A stretch of DNA of 64,000 nt, taken from positions 1 to 64,000 of the forward strand of contig JBDSEV010000008.1 in the NCBI GenBank assembly GCA_039919885.1, written 5' to 3'. This document shows, piece by piece, positions 56,660 through 64,000 of the stretch. The position numbers and the translations under genes are program-made. How positions within the stretch are numbered: the first letter of the stretch is position 1; each line of letters begins with the position of its first letter. Under the pieces are notes generated by a model that did no database searches, was not told the DNA's origin, and saw only the letters and a program-made list of their open reading frames with translations. This stretch comes from JACMLD01 sp039919885 (GTDB taxonomy: Bacteria; Bacteroidota; Bacteroidia; Chitinophagales; Chitinophagaceae).

Positions 56660-57429
56660 ATAATTATTTAAACAAATGCCGGGGCATTATTGAGACGGTG
56701 GAAGCGCAGGCAGATGCTATCCGGCAAGCTGCGTCCTGGTTCAGTGAAACAATACTGCTGGGCAGAATGGTGCATGTTTTTGGTTCCGGGCATAGCCGTA
56801 TGATGGTAGAAGAAATGTGGCCGCGGTACGGTTCCTTTCCGGGTTTCAATCCCATTGTTGAATTATCGCTTTCTTTTCATAACCTGGTAGTAGGGGCTAA
56901 CGGTCAGCGACAAGCTATGTTTTTAGAAAATGTTTCCGGACTGGCAGAAAGAATCCTGCGGAATTTTGATTTAAGTGAACAGGATACAGCGCTGATCATT
57001 TCTTCCAGTGGTTGCAATGTGGTGCCGATTGAAATGGCAGCATTATTCCAGCAGAAAAAAATAAAAGTAGTGGCCATTGTTACCAAACAACACAGCGAAC
57101 CCAGTATTTCCAAGCATGTTAACGGGAAGAAGCTGACTGATTTTGCTGATTTGGTCTTGGATACCGGAGCGCCCATCGGCGATGCCATGATAAAGATTCC
57201 CGGCCTGGATACACCCGTTGCACCAGGCTCCACAGTGGGGGGGGCAATGTTGATTAACTGTATAAAAGCAGAATTGGCAAAATTGCTGACCGACGCCGGC
57301 CAGCCCCCAAAGGTATTGTCGGCCGGCGTTGTAGTAGGTGCAGAAAAAGCAGTATCCTTATTTGAAAGTGCCTATGATGAACACGCCCACCGGTTAGCTA
57401 AACTTTATCAAAACGTTGGTAACAAATGA
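56653..57429 (+). CDS. SIS-domain sugar-phosphate binding protein
   Basis: A 258-residue protein with a GTG start at 56653 (or TTG at 56656), overlapping the ROK stop by 7 bases. The SIS fold is seen in VHVFGSGHSRMMVEEMWPRY (about 40-59) and LIISSSGCNVVPIEMA (about 113-128), close to the UPF0309-type proteins that usually sit next to sugar kinases or N-acetylglucosamine genes. SIS proteins isomerise phosphosugars or bind them as regulators. With the ROK kinase upstream, isomerisation of its product is a natural guess. It overlaps the FAD oxidoreductase gene by 4 bases. Confidence 0.88.
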   Translation: MLNNYLNKCRGIIETVEAQADAIRQAASWFSETILLGRMVHVFGSGHSRMMVEEMWPRYGSFPGFNPIVELSLSFHNLVVGANGQRQAMFLENVSGLAERILRNFDLSEQDTALIISSSGCNVVPIEMAALFQQKKIKVVAIVTKQHSEPSISKHVNGKKLTDFADLVLDTGAPIGDAMIKIPGLDTPVAPGSTVGGAMLINCIKAELAKLLTDAGQPPKVLSAGVVVGAEKAVSLFESAYDEHAHRLAKLYQNVGNK

Positions 57430-58811
57430 GCAGACCGATTAATATCATCAATCACCTCCTGGTGCCGGTATTGGAAGAAACCGATATTCTGGTTATCGGC
57501 GGTGGTTCTGCCGGTTGTCTATCGGCGCTTGGCGCCCGCTGCAACGGCACGTATAAGGTGAGTTTGCTGGAGCGATATGGTTTTCTTGGCGGAACATCTA
57601 CCCAAATGCTTGATACTTTCTATGGGTTCTTTAACCCTGGCAAAGCAGCGAAGAAAATTGTTGGCGGATTACCGGATACAATTGTAAACGAATTAAACAA
57701 TACCGGCGATGTGTTTCTTCGTCCAAATACTTATGGTGCGGGTACCGGCGTCAACTATAACCCGGAAAGACTGAAACTGGTTTGGGATAATATGTTGATG
57801 AAAGCAGGTGTGAATGTTTATCTGCACACCACGCTGGTTGACGTACGCGTTGAAGCGCATTACAGCGAGTGTATCGTGTGGCATAAAAGCGGCTTCTTTA
57901 AAATCCGTGCAAAACGTATCATTGATGCCTCCGGCGACGCCGATTATTGCAAACTTGCCGGTATTCCATTTGAGCTGGCAGGAGAGAATGAGCCGGCCCA
58001 AAGCATGACTACTACGTTCCGGATGTGCGGCGTTGACCTGAATAAATTTGAAGCGGAAGGCGGAAAAAAGATGTTGCAGAAAAAAATGAAAGATGCAATT
58101 AGCAATAGCAGCTATGCACTTCCCCGTGCAGAGGGCTCGGCCCACGAGATGTGCCAGCCGGGATGCGTTTCTACCGTGGCCGTAAAAGTTTCGGGAAAAA
58201 ATGCGCTGGACGTAGTACAAATGACGGAAGCAGAATCAGAGGGCCGCAGGCAATCTTTTATCTATGAAGATTTTTTCAGAACTGAAGTGCCAGGGTATGA
58301 AAATGCAAAAATAATTGCACTGTCAAACCAGATTGGCGTAAGGGAAACCAGGCGGGTGTATGGAGAATACCGGCTAACCAAACAGGATTGTTTAACAGGC
58401 GCTATTCCGCCTGATAGTGTTTTTTTATGTGGTGCGCCTATAGAAGACCATCGCAAAGGAACCAATGGTGAGGATGAAACGTTCTGGCAGTACATTCCGC
58501 AAAGTGGTGTATACGGTGTTCCTTACGGCACCCTTGTTCCCATCTCATCAACAAATGTATGGGTAGTGGGCCGGTGCTTTTCCGCTACCCACGACGCACA
58601 TGCATCCTGCCGGTCAATGGCGCAGACGATGTCTATGGGACAGGCAGCCGGAATAGCCGCGTCTTTGAGCCTTGAAAAAGATCAGAGCGCTGCGGCAGTT
58701 AATATTGGATTGTTGCAGGAAAGACTAAGAGGGCTGGGTGCTGTACTGGAAGTGCCGGCAATCAATGCAGATACCAGCAGGGGCGGCTGGACTAAGAACA
58801 TCATACCATGA
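57426..58811 (+). CDS. FAD-dependent oxidoreductase
   Basis: A 461-residue flavoprotein with the Rossmann motif LVIGGGSAGCLSALGA (residues 22-37, GxGxxG type) and FLGGTSTQMLDTFYGFFNPG, typical of the FAD-dependent oxidoreductase group found near sugar-acid genes in Bacteroidota. The C-terminal VWVVGRCFSATHDAHASCRS and MGQAAGIAASL close the FAD domain. There is no signal peptide, so it is cytoplasmic. It overlaps its neighbours on both sides by 4 bases (ATGA), so the three genes are translationally coupled. Substrate unknown: a sugar, lactone or polyol is likely. Confidence 0.87.
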   Translation: MSRPINIINHLLVPVLEETDILVIGGGSAGCLSALGARCNGTYKVSLLERYGFLGGTSTQMLDTFYGFFNPGKAAKKIVGGLPDTIVNELNNTGDVFLRPNTYGAGTGVNYNPERLKLVWDNMLMKAGVNVYLHTTLVDVRVEAHYSECIVWHKSGFFKIRAKRIIDASGDADYCKLAGIPFELAGENEPAQSMTTTFRMCGVDLNKFEAEGGKKMLQKKMKDAISNSSYALPRAEGSAHEMCQPGCVSTVAVKVSGKNALDVVQMTEAESEGRRQSFIYEDFFRTEVPGYENAKIIALSNQIGVRETRRVYGEYRLTKQDCLTGAIPPDSVFLCGAPIEDHRKGTNGEDETFWQYIPQSGVYGVPYGTLVPISSTNVWVVGRCFSATHDAHASCRSMAQTMSMGQAAGIAASLSLEKDQSAAAVNIGLLQERLRGLGAVLEVPAINADTSRGGWTKNIIP

Positions 58812-59764
58812 GCGAAAACAGTTTTATAAGAACAGTGTTGGGTGATATTCCTGCAACAGATATGGGGATATGCTATTCCCATGAACATATTATTATTGAC
58901 GAGAGCTTCCCCACCGTACAGAATGAATCATTCCTGTTGAATGATATGGAGAAGATTATTGAAGAACTAAAGGGTTTGTATACAGCGGGGGCACGCACTA
59001 TGGTAGATACCATGCCCGCAGATGCAGGAAGAAACATAACCAAACTTGCCAGCATTTCCCAGCTTACCGGCATTCATATTGTGGCACCTACCGGTTTGCA
59101 CCTGGAGCAATACTATTTGCCCAATCACTGGCGCTATCGCTATACAGAAGACCAACTGACCCAATTATTTATTGATGATGTTATGATTGGAATTGATGAA
59201 TTTGATTACAATGGTCCTTATGTAAAACGAACGCCACATAAGGCAGGCCTCATTAAACTGGCTACGGCAGATGAGCCCATTACAAAACACCAGGAGAAAA
59301 TATTCAGGGCGGTAGTCGCAACGCATATTCAAACCGGCGTGCCAATACTTACCCATACTAATTTTGGAAAACATGCCATGGAGCAGGCTTTGCTGTTTCA
59401 ACAGCTAGGCGCGGATCTTTCCCATGTTGTTTTATCACATGTGGATCGCAATAAAGATATCCATTACCACCGGGAACTGCTGGGCACCGGTGTTCGTGTT
59501 GAATACGACAGTGCTTTCAGATGGCCTTCCACGGAGGAGAACTGGACCTACAAACTATTGGAAAATTTATTGCCAGAATTCCCTGACCAGATAACCGCTG
59601 GTATGGATGCCGCGAAATCCAGCTACTGGAAGTCTTATGGCGGGAAGCCAGGACTTGATTACCTGCTAACAACATTCAAAGAAGAACTTTCCGCAAGGGG
59701 GCTTAATAAATATTATGATAAAGTATTTATCCGCAACCCGGCCAGCTTGTTCAGTTTCGGATAA
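58808..59764 (+). CDS. Phosphotriesterase-like amidohydrolase, probable lactonase
   Basis: A 318-residue TIM-barrel protein of the phosphotriesterase group. Metal ligands: H25 and H27 (YSHEHIII), the carboxylated Lys K150 (AGLIKLAT), H183 (LTHTNF), H211 (LSHVDRN) and D267 (GMDAAK). All ligands of a binuclear site are present. Several proteins of this group hydrolyse sugar lactones, including phosphorylated pentonolactones, which would fit an operon with a kinase and dehydrogenases. It overlaps the FAD oxidoreductase gene by ATGA. Acting as lactonase on the product of that enzyme is an inference. Confidence 0.87.
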   Translation: MSENSFIRTVLGDIPATDMGICYSHEHIIIDESFPTVQNESFLLNDMEKIIEELKGLYTAGARTMVDTMPADAGRNITKLASISQLTGIHIVAPTGLHLEQYYLPNHWRYRYTEDQLTQLFIDDVMIGIDEFDYNGPYVKRTPHKAGLIKLATADEPITKHQEKIFRAVVATHIQTGVPILTHTNFGKHAMEQALLFQQLGADLSHVVLSHVDRNKDIHYHRELLGTGVRVEYDSAFRWPSTEENWTYKLLENLLPEFPDQITAGMDAAKSSYWKSYGGKPGLDYLLTTFKEELSARGLNKYYDKVFIRNPASLFSFG

Positions 59765-59822
59765 GCCGTCGGTTTGCTGTTTTTGGTATTGACTATCTAA
59801 GGAGATCATTTAAGTTTTTTGT

Positions 59823-62093
59823 ATGCATAAAAATATACCACGGGGTTATAAAGCAACTGGCAAGGTTAACAAACCCTTCCAAAACAGCAGGCGTAATTTT
59901 CTGAAAAAAATAAATATGTTGGGTGCTTTTTCAGTGGCGGGTGGCATGCTGCATCCAGCGCTTGGAGCAATCAGTACTGATGAAAAAGAGGTGCAACCAA
60001 AATCGGTTTATGCAAATGATGGTAAGGGCTGGCCGCTCATTATCATAAAAAAAGATTCGATGTTAAGCAAGTCGGCGGGTCCAAATCTTACAAATCTGAA
60101 TTGTAGGGTGGATGTACCGGTGTCCGGTAATATCAGTCACCTGCGCATTATTGGCAGTGGTGGAGAAGAACAATTTGTACAGGCATTGCATGCTGCTGAA
60201 AGTTATGTGTACTATAAAAGTCAATTTTATTTGCTGGCAGACGCGGATGAAATTCACTACGAATATGCACTGAGTTATATTTCCGTTACGTATAAAAACA
60301 AAATGGTTCCCTTTGAAGTAACCAAGAAAATTTATCTGCATGCAAAATATACAAACTGTATTCAGCACGTGCAGGTAAAAAATATTTCTTCGCAACCGAT
60401 AGAAGCGTACTTTATTGAAAAAGCAAAATTTACATTGGGAGATCCGTACTTTACCAATTACGCGCCTTATACGAAAGAAGGTTTCAATGGTTTCCGTGTA
60501 GTCAACGAAGTAACAAGAAATTATTGTAGCTATTTTCTCATGTCGGGCACAGATGTAGTAAAAGTATGGAGCCGTGATGACCAGGTTTGCTTACAGATGG
60601 AGACCAGCAAACAACCCTGGACTGCCGACCAGCATGTGTACAAGGCATGTGATGACCAGGCAGGTATCCTGCAAAAAAAGGTAGTGTTAAGCGCATCGGA
60701 ACAAACCGATTTTATTATTTTTTGTAGTGTGGCGCCGTATGCAAACACTGCCAGTCATGGCATTCCGGAAGTTTCCGCACAATATGCAAAAGATGGAATG
60801 GCGGCATTTGAGAAGGAACTGAATGAACAAAGGGACGCATTCGCTATGATTTCTACGCCGGACCAACTGCTGGATCATGGATTTTCTATTTCCAATAAAA
60901 TAGTTGCACAGGTATTTCAATCGGCAGACGGCTTGATAGCCGTACCGGGTCACATGTATCCCAGTTTTTACAGCCGGGATTCTCACTGGCAGATAAGAGG
61001 GTTGCTTTCCGCCGGAAAATTTGAAGTAGTAAAGGAATTGCTCGTCCATTTTACCAGGTACCAGAATGAAGAAGGGTCATTTCCTACAAGAATTACGATT
61101 AGCGGTAAGCCTTTGTACCATACCGGTGCACCGGATCTGGACAGCGCCGCTTTAATCTCATTGAGTATTATTGAGTATGTGCGGTGGACAAAAGATATTG
61201 CCTTCGGCGATAAATATTGGAAAAGTATTGCAGCGTCCATCGATTACCTCCGTACCCGCGACACGGATAATGATGGTTGGGTGGAGCAGGATTATAACCA
61301 GGACTGGGCGGATCGCACCAAAAGGCATGGAAAAGTAAATTATACCCAATGCGTATATTTTCAGTTGCTTAAAGAATCAGCAGCGTTGGGTGATCTGTTG
61401 AATAAGCCGGAAGCAGCTACCTATAAAAATCTGGCAACCAGGTTGAAAAAAAATTATGACAAATTATTCTGGGATGAAGAAGCCGGGCTTTACCTCGACT
61501 ATATTGCTCCTGACGGCACCCGGATGAAAAAGCTGAGCCAGGATACTTGCCTGGCCTTTATTTTCGGACTTGCCACTGATCCCCAAAAGATAAAGCGTCA
61601 TTTATCAAACCTTAAAGAAAAATGCTGGACTAAATGGGGGCCATCTCATCATGAAGGATACAAGGAGGGCAACAAATATGATCCCCTTGGTTTTTATTGT
61701 AATGGTGGCGTGTGGATGTGGCTCACAGCATTTGAAGCCTATGCCCATTTCCGTTATGGAGACCCGGAGAATGGCGTACTGGCGCTGAATGCCATTAAAG
61801 AATATGAGTTTGGTAAGAATCCTTATTCGGCTGTTTATTTTGATACGTTGGAATGGCACGATAGTATCAATGGACTGAATTGTGAATATGATTACAAGGA
61901 ATGCAGAAATTTCACCACTGGATCCGGCGCTCATGTATGGGCCATTGTGGAAGGTTTGTTTGGTGTACAACAAACCATTAAAGGTGAGCTCACCTGGAAT
62001 CCCAGGTTTCCTCAGCGCTGGAAGGGCAAGTCAGTTTCTATAAACGGTATCAGGAAGGGAGAAGAAAGAATAAAAAAGGAATTTGTGGTGTAA
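59823..62093 (+). CDS. Tat-exported (alpha/alpha)6-barrel glycosidase, family unassigned
   Basis: A 756-residue protein with a clear twin-arginine signal (NSRRNFLKKI, residues 21-30; LGAFSVAGG hydrophobic core). The N-terminal half (about 60-370) is beta-rich; the C-terminal half (about 370-745) is a helical six-hairpin toroid with YSRDSHWQIRGL, DNDGWVEQDYNQDWADRTKR, CLAFIFGLATDP and GVWMWLTAFEAYAHFRYGD. It resembles GDE-like/amylo-alpha-1,6-glucosidase or GH116-like proteins, but I cannot place it in a family. Acidic residues in the DNDGW and DWADR stretches could be catalytic. Secreted beside a lactonase and CE15, it probably cuts the locus substrate. Confidence 0.75.
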   Translation: MHKNIPRGYKATGKVNKPFQNSRRNFLKKINMLGAFSVAGGMLHPALGAISTDEKEVQPKSVYANDGKGWPLIIIKKDSMLSKSAGPNLTNLNCRVDVPVSGNISHLRIIGSGGEEQFVQALHAAESYVYYKSQFYLLADADEIHYEYALSYISVTYKNKMVPFEVTKKIYLHAKYTNCIQHVQVKNISSQPIEAYFIEKAKFTLGDPYFTNYAPYTKEGFNGFRVVNEVTRNYCSYFLMSGTDVVKVWSRDDQVCLQMETSKQPWTADQHVYKACDDQAGILQKKVVLSASEQTDFIIFCSVAPYANTASHGIPEVSAQYAKDGMAAFEKELNEQRDAFAMISTPDQLLDHGFSISNKIVAQVFQSADGLIAVPGHMYPSFYSRDSHWQIRGLLSAGKFEVVKELLVHFTRYQNEEGSFPTRITISGKPLYHTGAPDLDSAALISLSIIEYVRWTKDIAFGDKYWKSIAASIDYLRTRDTDNDGWVEQDYNQDWADRTKRHGKVNYTQCVYFQLLKESAALGDLLNKPEAATYKNLATRLKKNYDKLFWDEEAGLYLDYIAPDGTRMKKLSQDTCLAFIFGLATDPQKIKRHLSNLKEKCWTKWGPSHHEGYKEGNKYDPLGFYCNGGVWMWLTAFEAYAHFRYGDPENGVLALNAIKEYEFGKNPYSAVYFDTLEWHDSINGLNCEYDYKECRNFTTGSGAHVWAIVEGLFGVQQTIKGELTWNPRFPQRWKGKSVSINGIRKGEERIKKEFVV

Positions 62094-62110
62094 GACTGCT
62101 GCATTTTTGA

Positions 62111-63313
62111 ATGAATCATGTAATCATTATGAGAAGAATCATTGTTTTATGTGTTGTATTTTCCTGGGTTGTTAACAGCCATGCGCAGAATTACGATGAG
62201 TTGAAAGTGCCGGCTTATACATTACCGGCGTTGTTGAAAACTGTAGCAGGGAAATCCGTTAACACCGTCAGCGATTGGGAGAAAATCAGGAGACCTGAGA
62301 TCGTATCCTTGTTTGAGGATAATGTGTACGGACAAATGCCGAAGCAGTTTGATAGCATTAGGTTTGTAGTCGGCAATGATATAAAGAATGTGATGGCTGG
62401 CAGAGCTGAGCTAAAAGAAATCCAGATTAATGTCTGGAAAAATGGAAAGCGGGTAAGTATACATCTCATTGAATTTATTCCGAATAGTAGAAGAAAGGCA
62501 GCGCCTGTATTTTTGTTGATAAATAACCGCGCACCAGACAGAACAGATCCAACAAGAGCTATAAAGGCTCAATTCTGGCCAGCTGAAACGCTTATTGATA
62601 GCGGTTATGCTGTTGCTGCATTTCATGTAAGCGATGCTGCGCCAGACAATGCCGATCATTTCCAGGACGGCGTACTACAATTATACCCGGAACAACTAAC
62701 TATGCCCAATGGTATGAAGGCAATCGGTGCCTGGGCCTGGGCGGCCAGCAGAATTATGGATTATTTTGAACAAGATCAGTCCATTGATGCAAAAAAAGTT
62801 ATGGTAGTAGGGCATTCAAGAGGAGGCAAAGCGGCGCTATGGACAGGTGCGCAGGATAAGCGTTTTGCCATGGTGTTTGCAAACTGCTCCGGCAATACCG
62901 GTGTTGCAATTGCGCGGCGGCAATATGGTGAAACCATCAAAAAAATCAACAGTAGTTTTCCTTACTGGTTCTGCGATAACTATAAAAAATTTAACGATAA
63001 CGTTGATTCCTTGCCGGTAGATCAGCATATGCTGGTATCACTCATTGCACCAAGACCGCTATACACTACCAATGCTTCCAAAGATCTATGGGCTGATCCG
63101 ACTGGATCTTTTCTGTCGCTGAACGAAGTAGAACCGGTGTATGCTTTATATGGGAAAAAGTCAAACTTGTCAAAGATAGCGCCCGCGCAAGGCGATGCAA
63201 TCATTGCTTCAGTTATGGGCTATCATATCCGGGAAGGCATCCATGATCTAACGTTGTTCGACTGGGTCAATTTTATCCGGTTTGCTAATTACCACATACC
63301 CAAAATGAAATGA
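62111..63313 (+). CDS. CE15-type glucuronoyl esterase
   Basis: A 400-residue alpha/beta hydrolase (start 62111 or the shorter ATG 62129, MRRIIVLCVVF). The signal peptide ends near NSHAQ. The nucleophile is S236 in VVGHSRGGKAALW. Downstream FPYWFCDNYKKF, LPVDQHMLVSLIAPRPLY, DLWADP and the C-terminal EGIHDLTLFDWVNF (His) are typical of bacterial CE15. The SGCGG stretch of common members reads CSGNTG here. CE15 enzymes cleave 4-O-methylglucuronoyl esters linking glucuronoxylan to lignin alcohols. The next gene starts inside its stop codon (63310). Confidence 0.85.
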   Translation: MNHVIIMRRIIVLCVVFSWVVNSHAQNYDELKVPAYTLPALLKTVAGKSVNTVSDWEKIRRPEIVSLFEDNVYGQMPKQFDSIRFVVGNDIKNVMAGRAELKEIQINVWKNGKRVSIHLIEFIPNSRRKAAPVFLLINNRAPDRTDPTRAIKAQFWPAETLIDSGYAVAAFHVSDAAPDNADHFQDGVLQLYPEQLTMPNGMKAIGAWAWAASRIMDYFEQDQSIDAKKVMVVGHSRGGKAALWTGAQDKRFAMVFANCSGNTGVAIARRQYGETIKKINSSFPYWFCDNYKKFNDNVDSLPVDQHMLVSLIAPRPLYTTNASKDLWADPTGSFLSLNEVEPVYALYGKKSNLSKIAPAQGDAIIASVMGYHIREGIHDLTLFDWVNFIRFANYHIPKMK

Positions 63314-64000
63314 AGAAGCTTCACCTGACCATTTGTATTCAATTATTGCTGGCAAATATTTTATTTGCGGCACAACCGTTTGCCAGTTGGAACAAATCCT
63401 TTCTGACACTTACTAATGGGTTGGTGGAACGTATCATTCAACTGCCCGCAGACACCGGGAAGTTTGTTACGCTTTCTTACAAACCGGTTGGTGGTTCTTT
63501 TGGATATTTTCAAAAAACGAATGAAGATTTTCAATTTGAATGGAATGATCGTGTTTATTCTGGTCGGTCAGGCTGGCAGTTGAAAAACATACAGACTGTT
63601 GCTGATGAAAATGGGGGCGATGGCGCCACTGTGACGTTAATCAGTAACGATAAAAAATTTGAACTTACGGTGAGGTATCTGTTATATCCCGGAAATCCCG
63701 TCATCCGGAAAAATCTTTCTTTTAAAAACCTTGGCGGCGAAACAGCAAAACTGCAATCAGTCGATGTTGAAAAATTTGAGCTGGCATCTATGACTTTTAC
63801 CTGGATAATGAGTGATTACGGACGTAGAAAATCACTTGGGCCTTTTCTTGGCGGTCGACAGGATGCATTGGTTGGGTTACACAATATCAATTCACAACAG
63901 GGTATCATCATCGGCAATGAAGCACCCGGCGTATTGAAAAGAACATCAGTGCTATGGGATGCATCGGATATATGTGCAGGGTTAACGCATAAAGACGATG
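63310..64000 (+). CDS. GH36-like protein, N-terminal part (runs off the window)
   Basis: The frame starts at ATG 63310, overlapping the CE15 stop by 4 bases, and stays open to the end (about 230 residues). A signal peptide ends near FAAQP. The beta-supersandwich that follows (LTNGLVERIIQLPADTGKF, SDYGRRKSLGPFLGG, GIIIGNEAPGVLKRTS) resembles the N-terminal domain of GH36/melibiase-type alpha-galactosidases. The catalytic barrel lies beyond the window, so the enzyme class is tentative. Confidence 0.65.
   Translation, partial: MKKLHLTICIQLLLANILFAAQPFASWNKSFLTLTNGLVERIIQLPADTGKFVTLSYKPVGGSFGYFQKTNEDFQFEWNDRVYSGRSGWQLKNIQTVADENGGDGATVTLISNDKKFELTVRYLLYPGNPVIRKNLSFKNLGGETAKLQSVDVEKFELASMTFTWIMSDYGRRKSLGPFLGGRQDALVGLHNINSQQGIIIGNEAPGVLKRTSVLWDASDICAGLTHKDD

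Noticed and set aside
1..64000. CRISPR arrays, tRNA, rRNA and insertion sequences
   Set aside because: No regularly spaced repeats, no cloverleaf or rRNA stretches and no transposase or terminal inverted repeats with target duplications were seen by eye.

Overview
The window comes from a Bacteroidota chromosome, most likely a Chitinophagaceae-like soil or plant-litter degrader. The signs are two SusC/SusD outer-membrane pairs, Bacteroidota-type lipoprotein signals (signal ending in Cys followed by K/D/T), weak or absent Shine-Dalgarno sequences, moderate GC, and many secreted glycoside hydrolases and sugar-acid enzymes. No rRNA, tRNA, CRISPR array, insertion sequence or phage gene was seen. 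The genus is an inference.

Region 1 (1-6940, + strand) is a glucuronoarabinoxylan locus: the C-terminal end of a GH67 alpha-glucuronidase, a GH43-CBM6 enzyme, a GH51 arabinofuranosidase, a lipoprotein GH10 xylanase, a GPH-type pentoside/oligosaccharide symporter and a leaderless GH43. Outer enzymes cut xylan, the symporter imports the products, and the leaderless GH43 probably finishes them in the cytoplasm.

Region 2 (7042-24201) looks like a sugar-acid module. A leftward four-gene operon encodes a secreted RraA-like protein, a Tat-exported enolase-superfamily dehydratase, an alpha-ketoglutarate-semialdehyde dehydrogenase and an FAH-family 2-keto-3-deoxypentonate dehydratase. Divergent from it lies a SusC/SusD-like_2 pair, followed by a BASS transporter, an IlvD/Edd-family pentonate dehydratase very like L-arabinonate dehydratase, an AraC regulator and a gluconokinase-type FGGY kinase. 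Three of these (IlvD, FAH, KGSADH) make a complete non-phosphorylative (Weimberg-type) route from pentonate to 2-oxoglutarate. No pentose dehydrogenase lies beside them, so import of ready-made aldonate is possible.

Region 3 (24263-43791) is mixed housekeeping and accessory content: a lipocalin-like protein, an orphan TPR histidine kinase, YceI, an AhpD-like protein, alpha/beta hydrolases, a globin, an LRR protein, a protein of unknown function, a MacB/FtsX permease, a small acyl-CoA synthetase/acyl-CoA dehydrogenase/esterase operon, a serine hydrolase and a second AraC regulator.

Region 4 (44080-64000, + strand) is a second polysaccharide utilisation locus and a long, tight operon: SusC, SusD, two xylose-isomerase-like TIM-barrel proteins (one exported), a ThuA/sugar-dehydrogenase/PKD/cytochrome-c fusion lipoprotein, an SDR, a ROK kinase lacking the usual zinc motif, a SIS-domain protein, an FAD oxidoreductase, a phosphotriesterase-like lactonase candidate, a Tat-exported (alpha/alpha)6 glycosidase, a CE15 glucuronoyl esterase and the start of a GH36-like protein that runs off the end. 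Its redox, lyase, lactonase and kinase content suggests oxidative breakdown of an unidentified glycoside. This is the best candidate for an undescribed system in the window.
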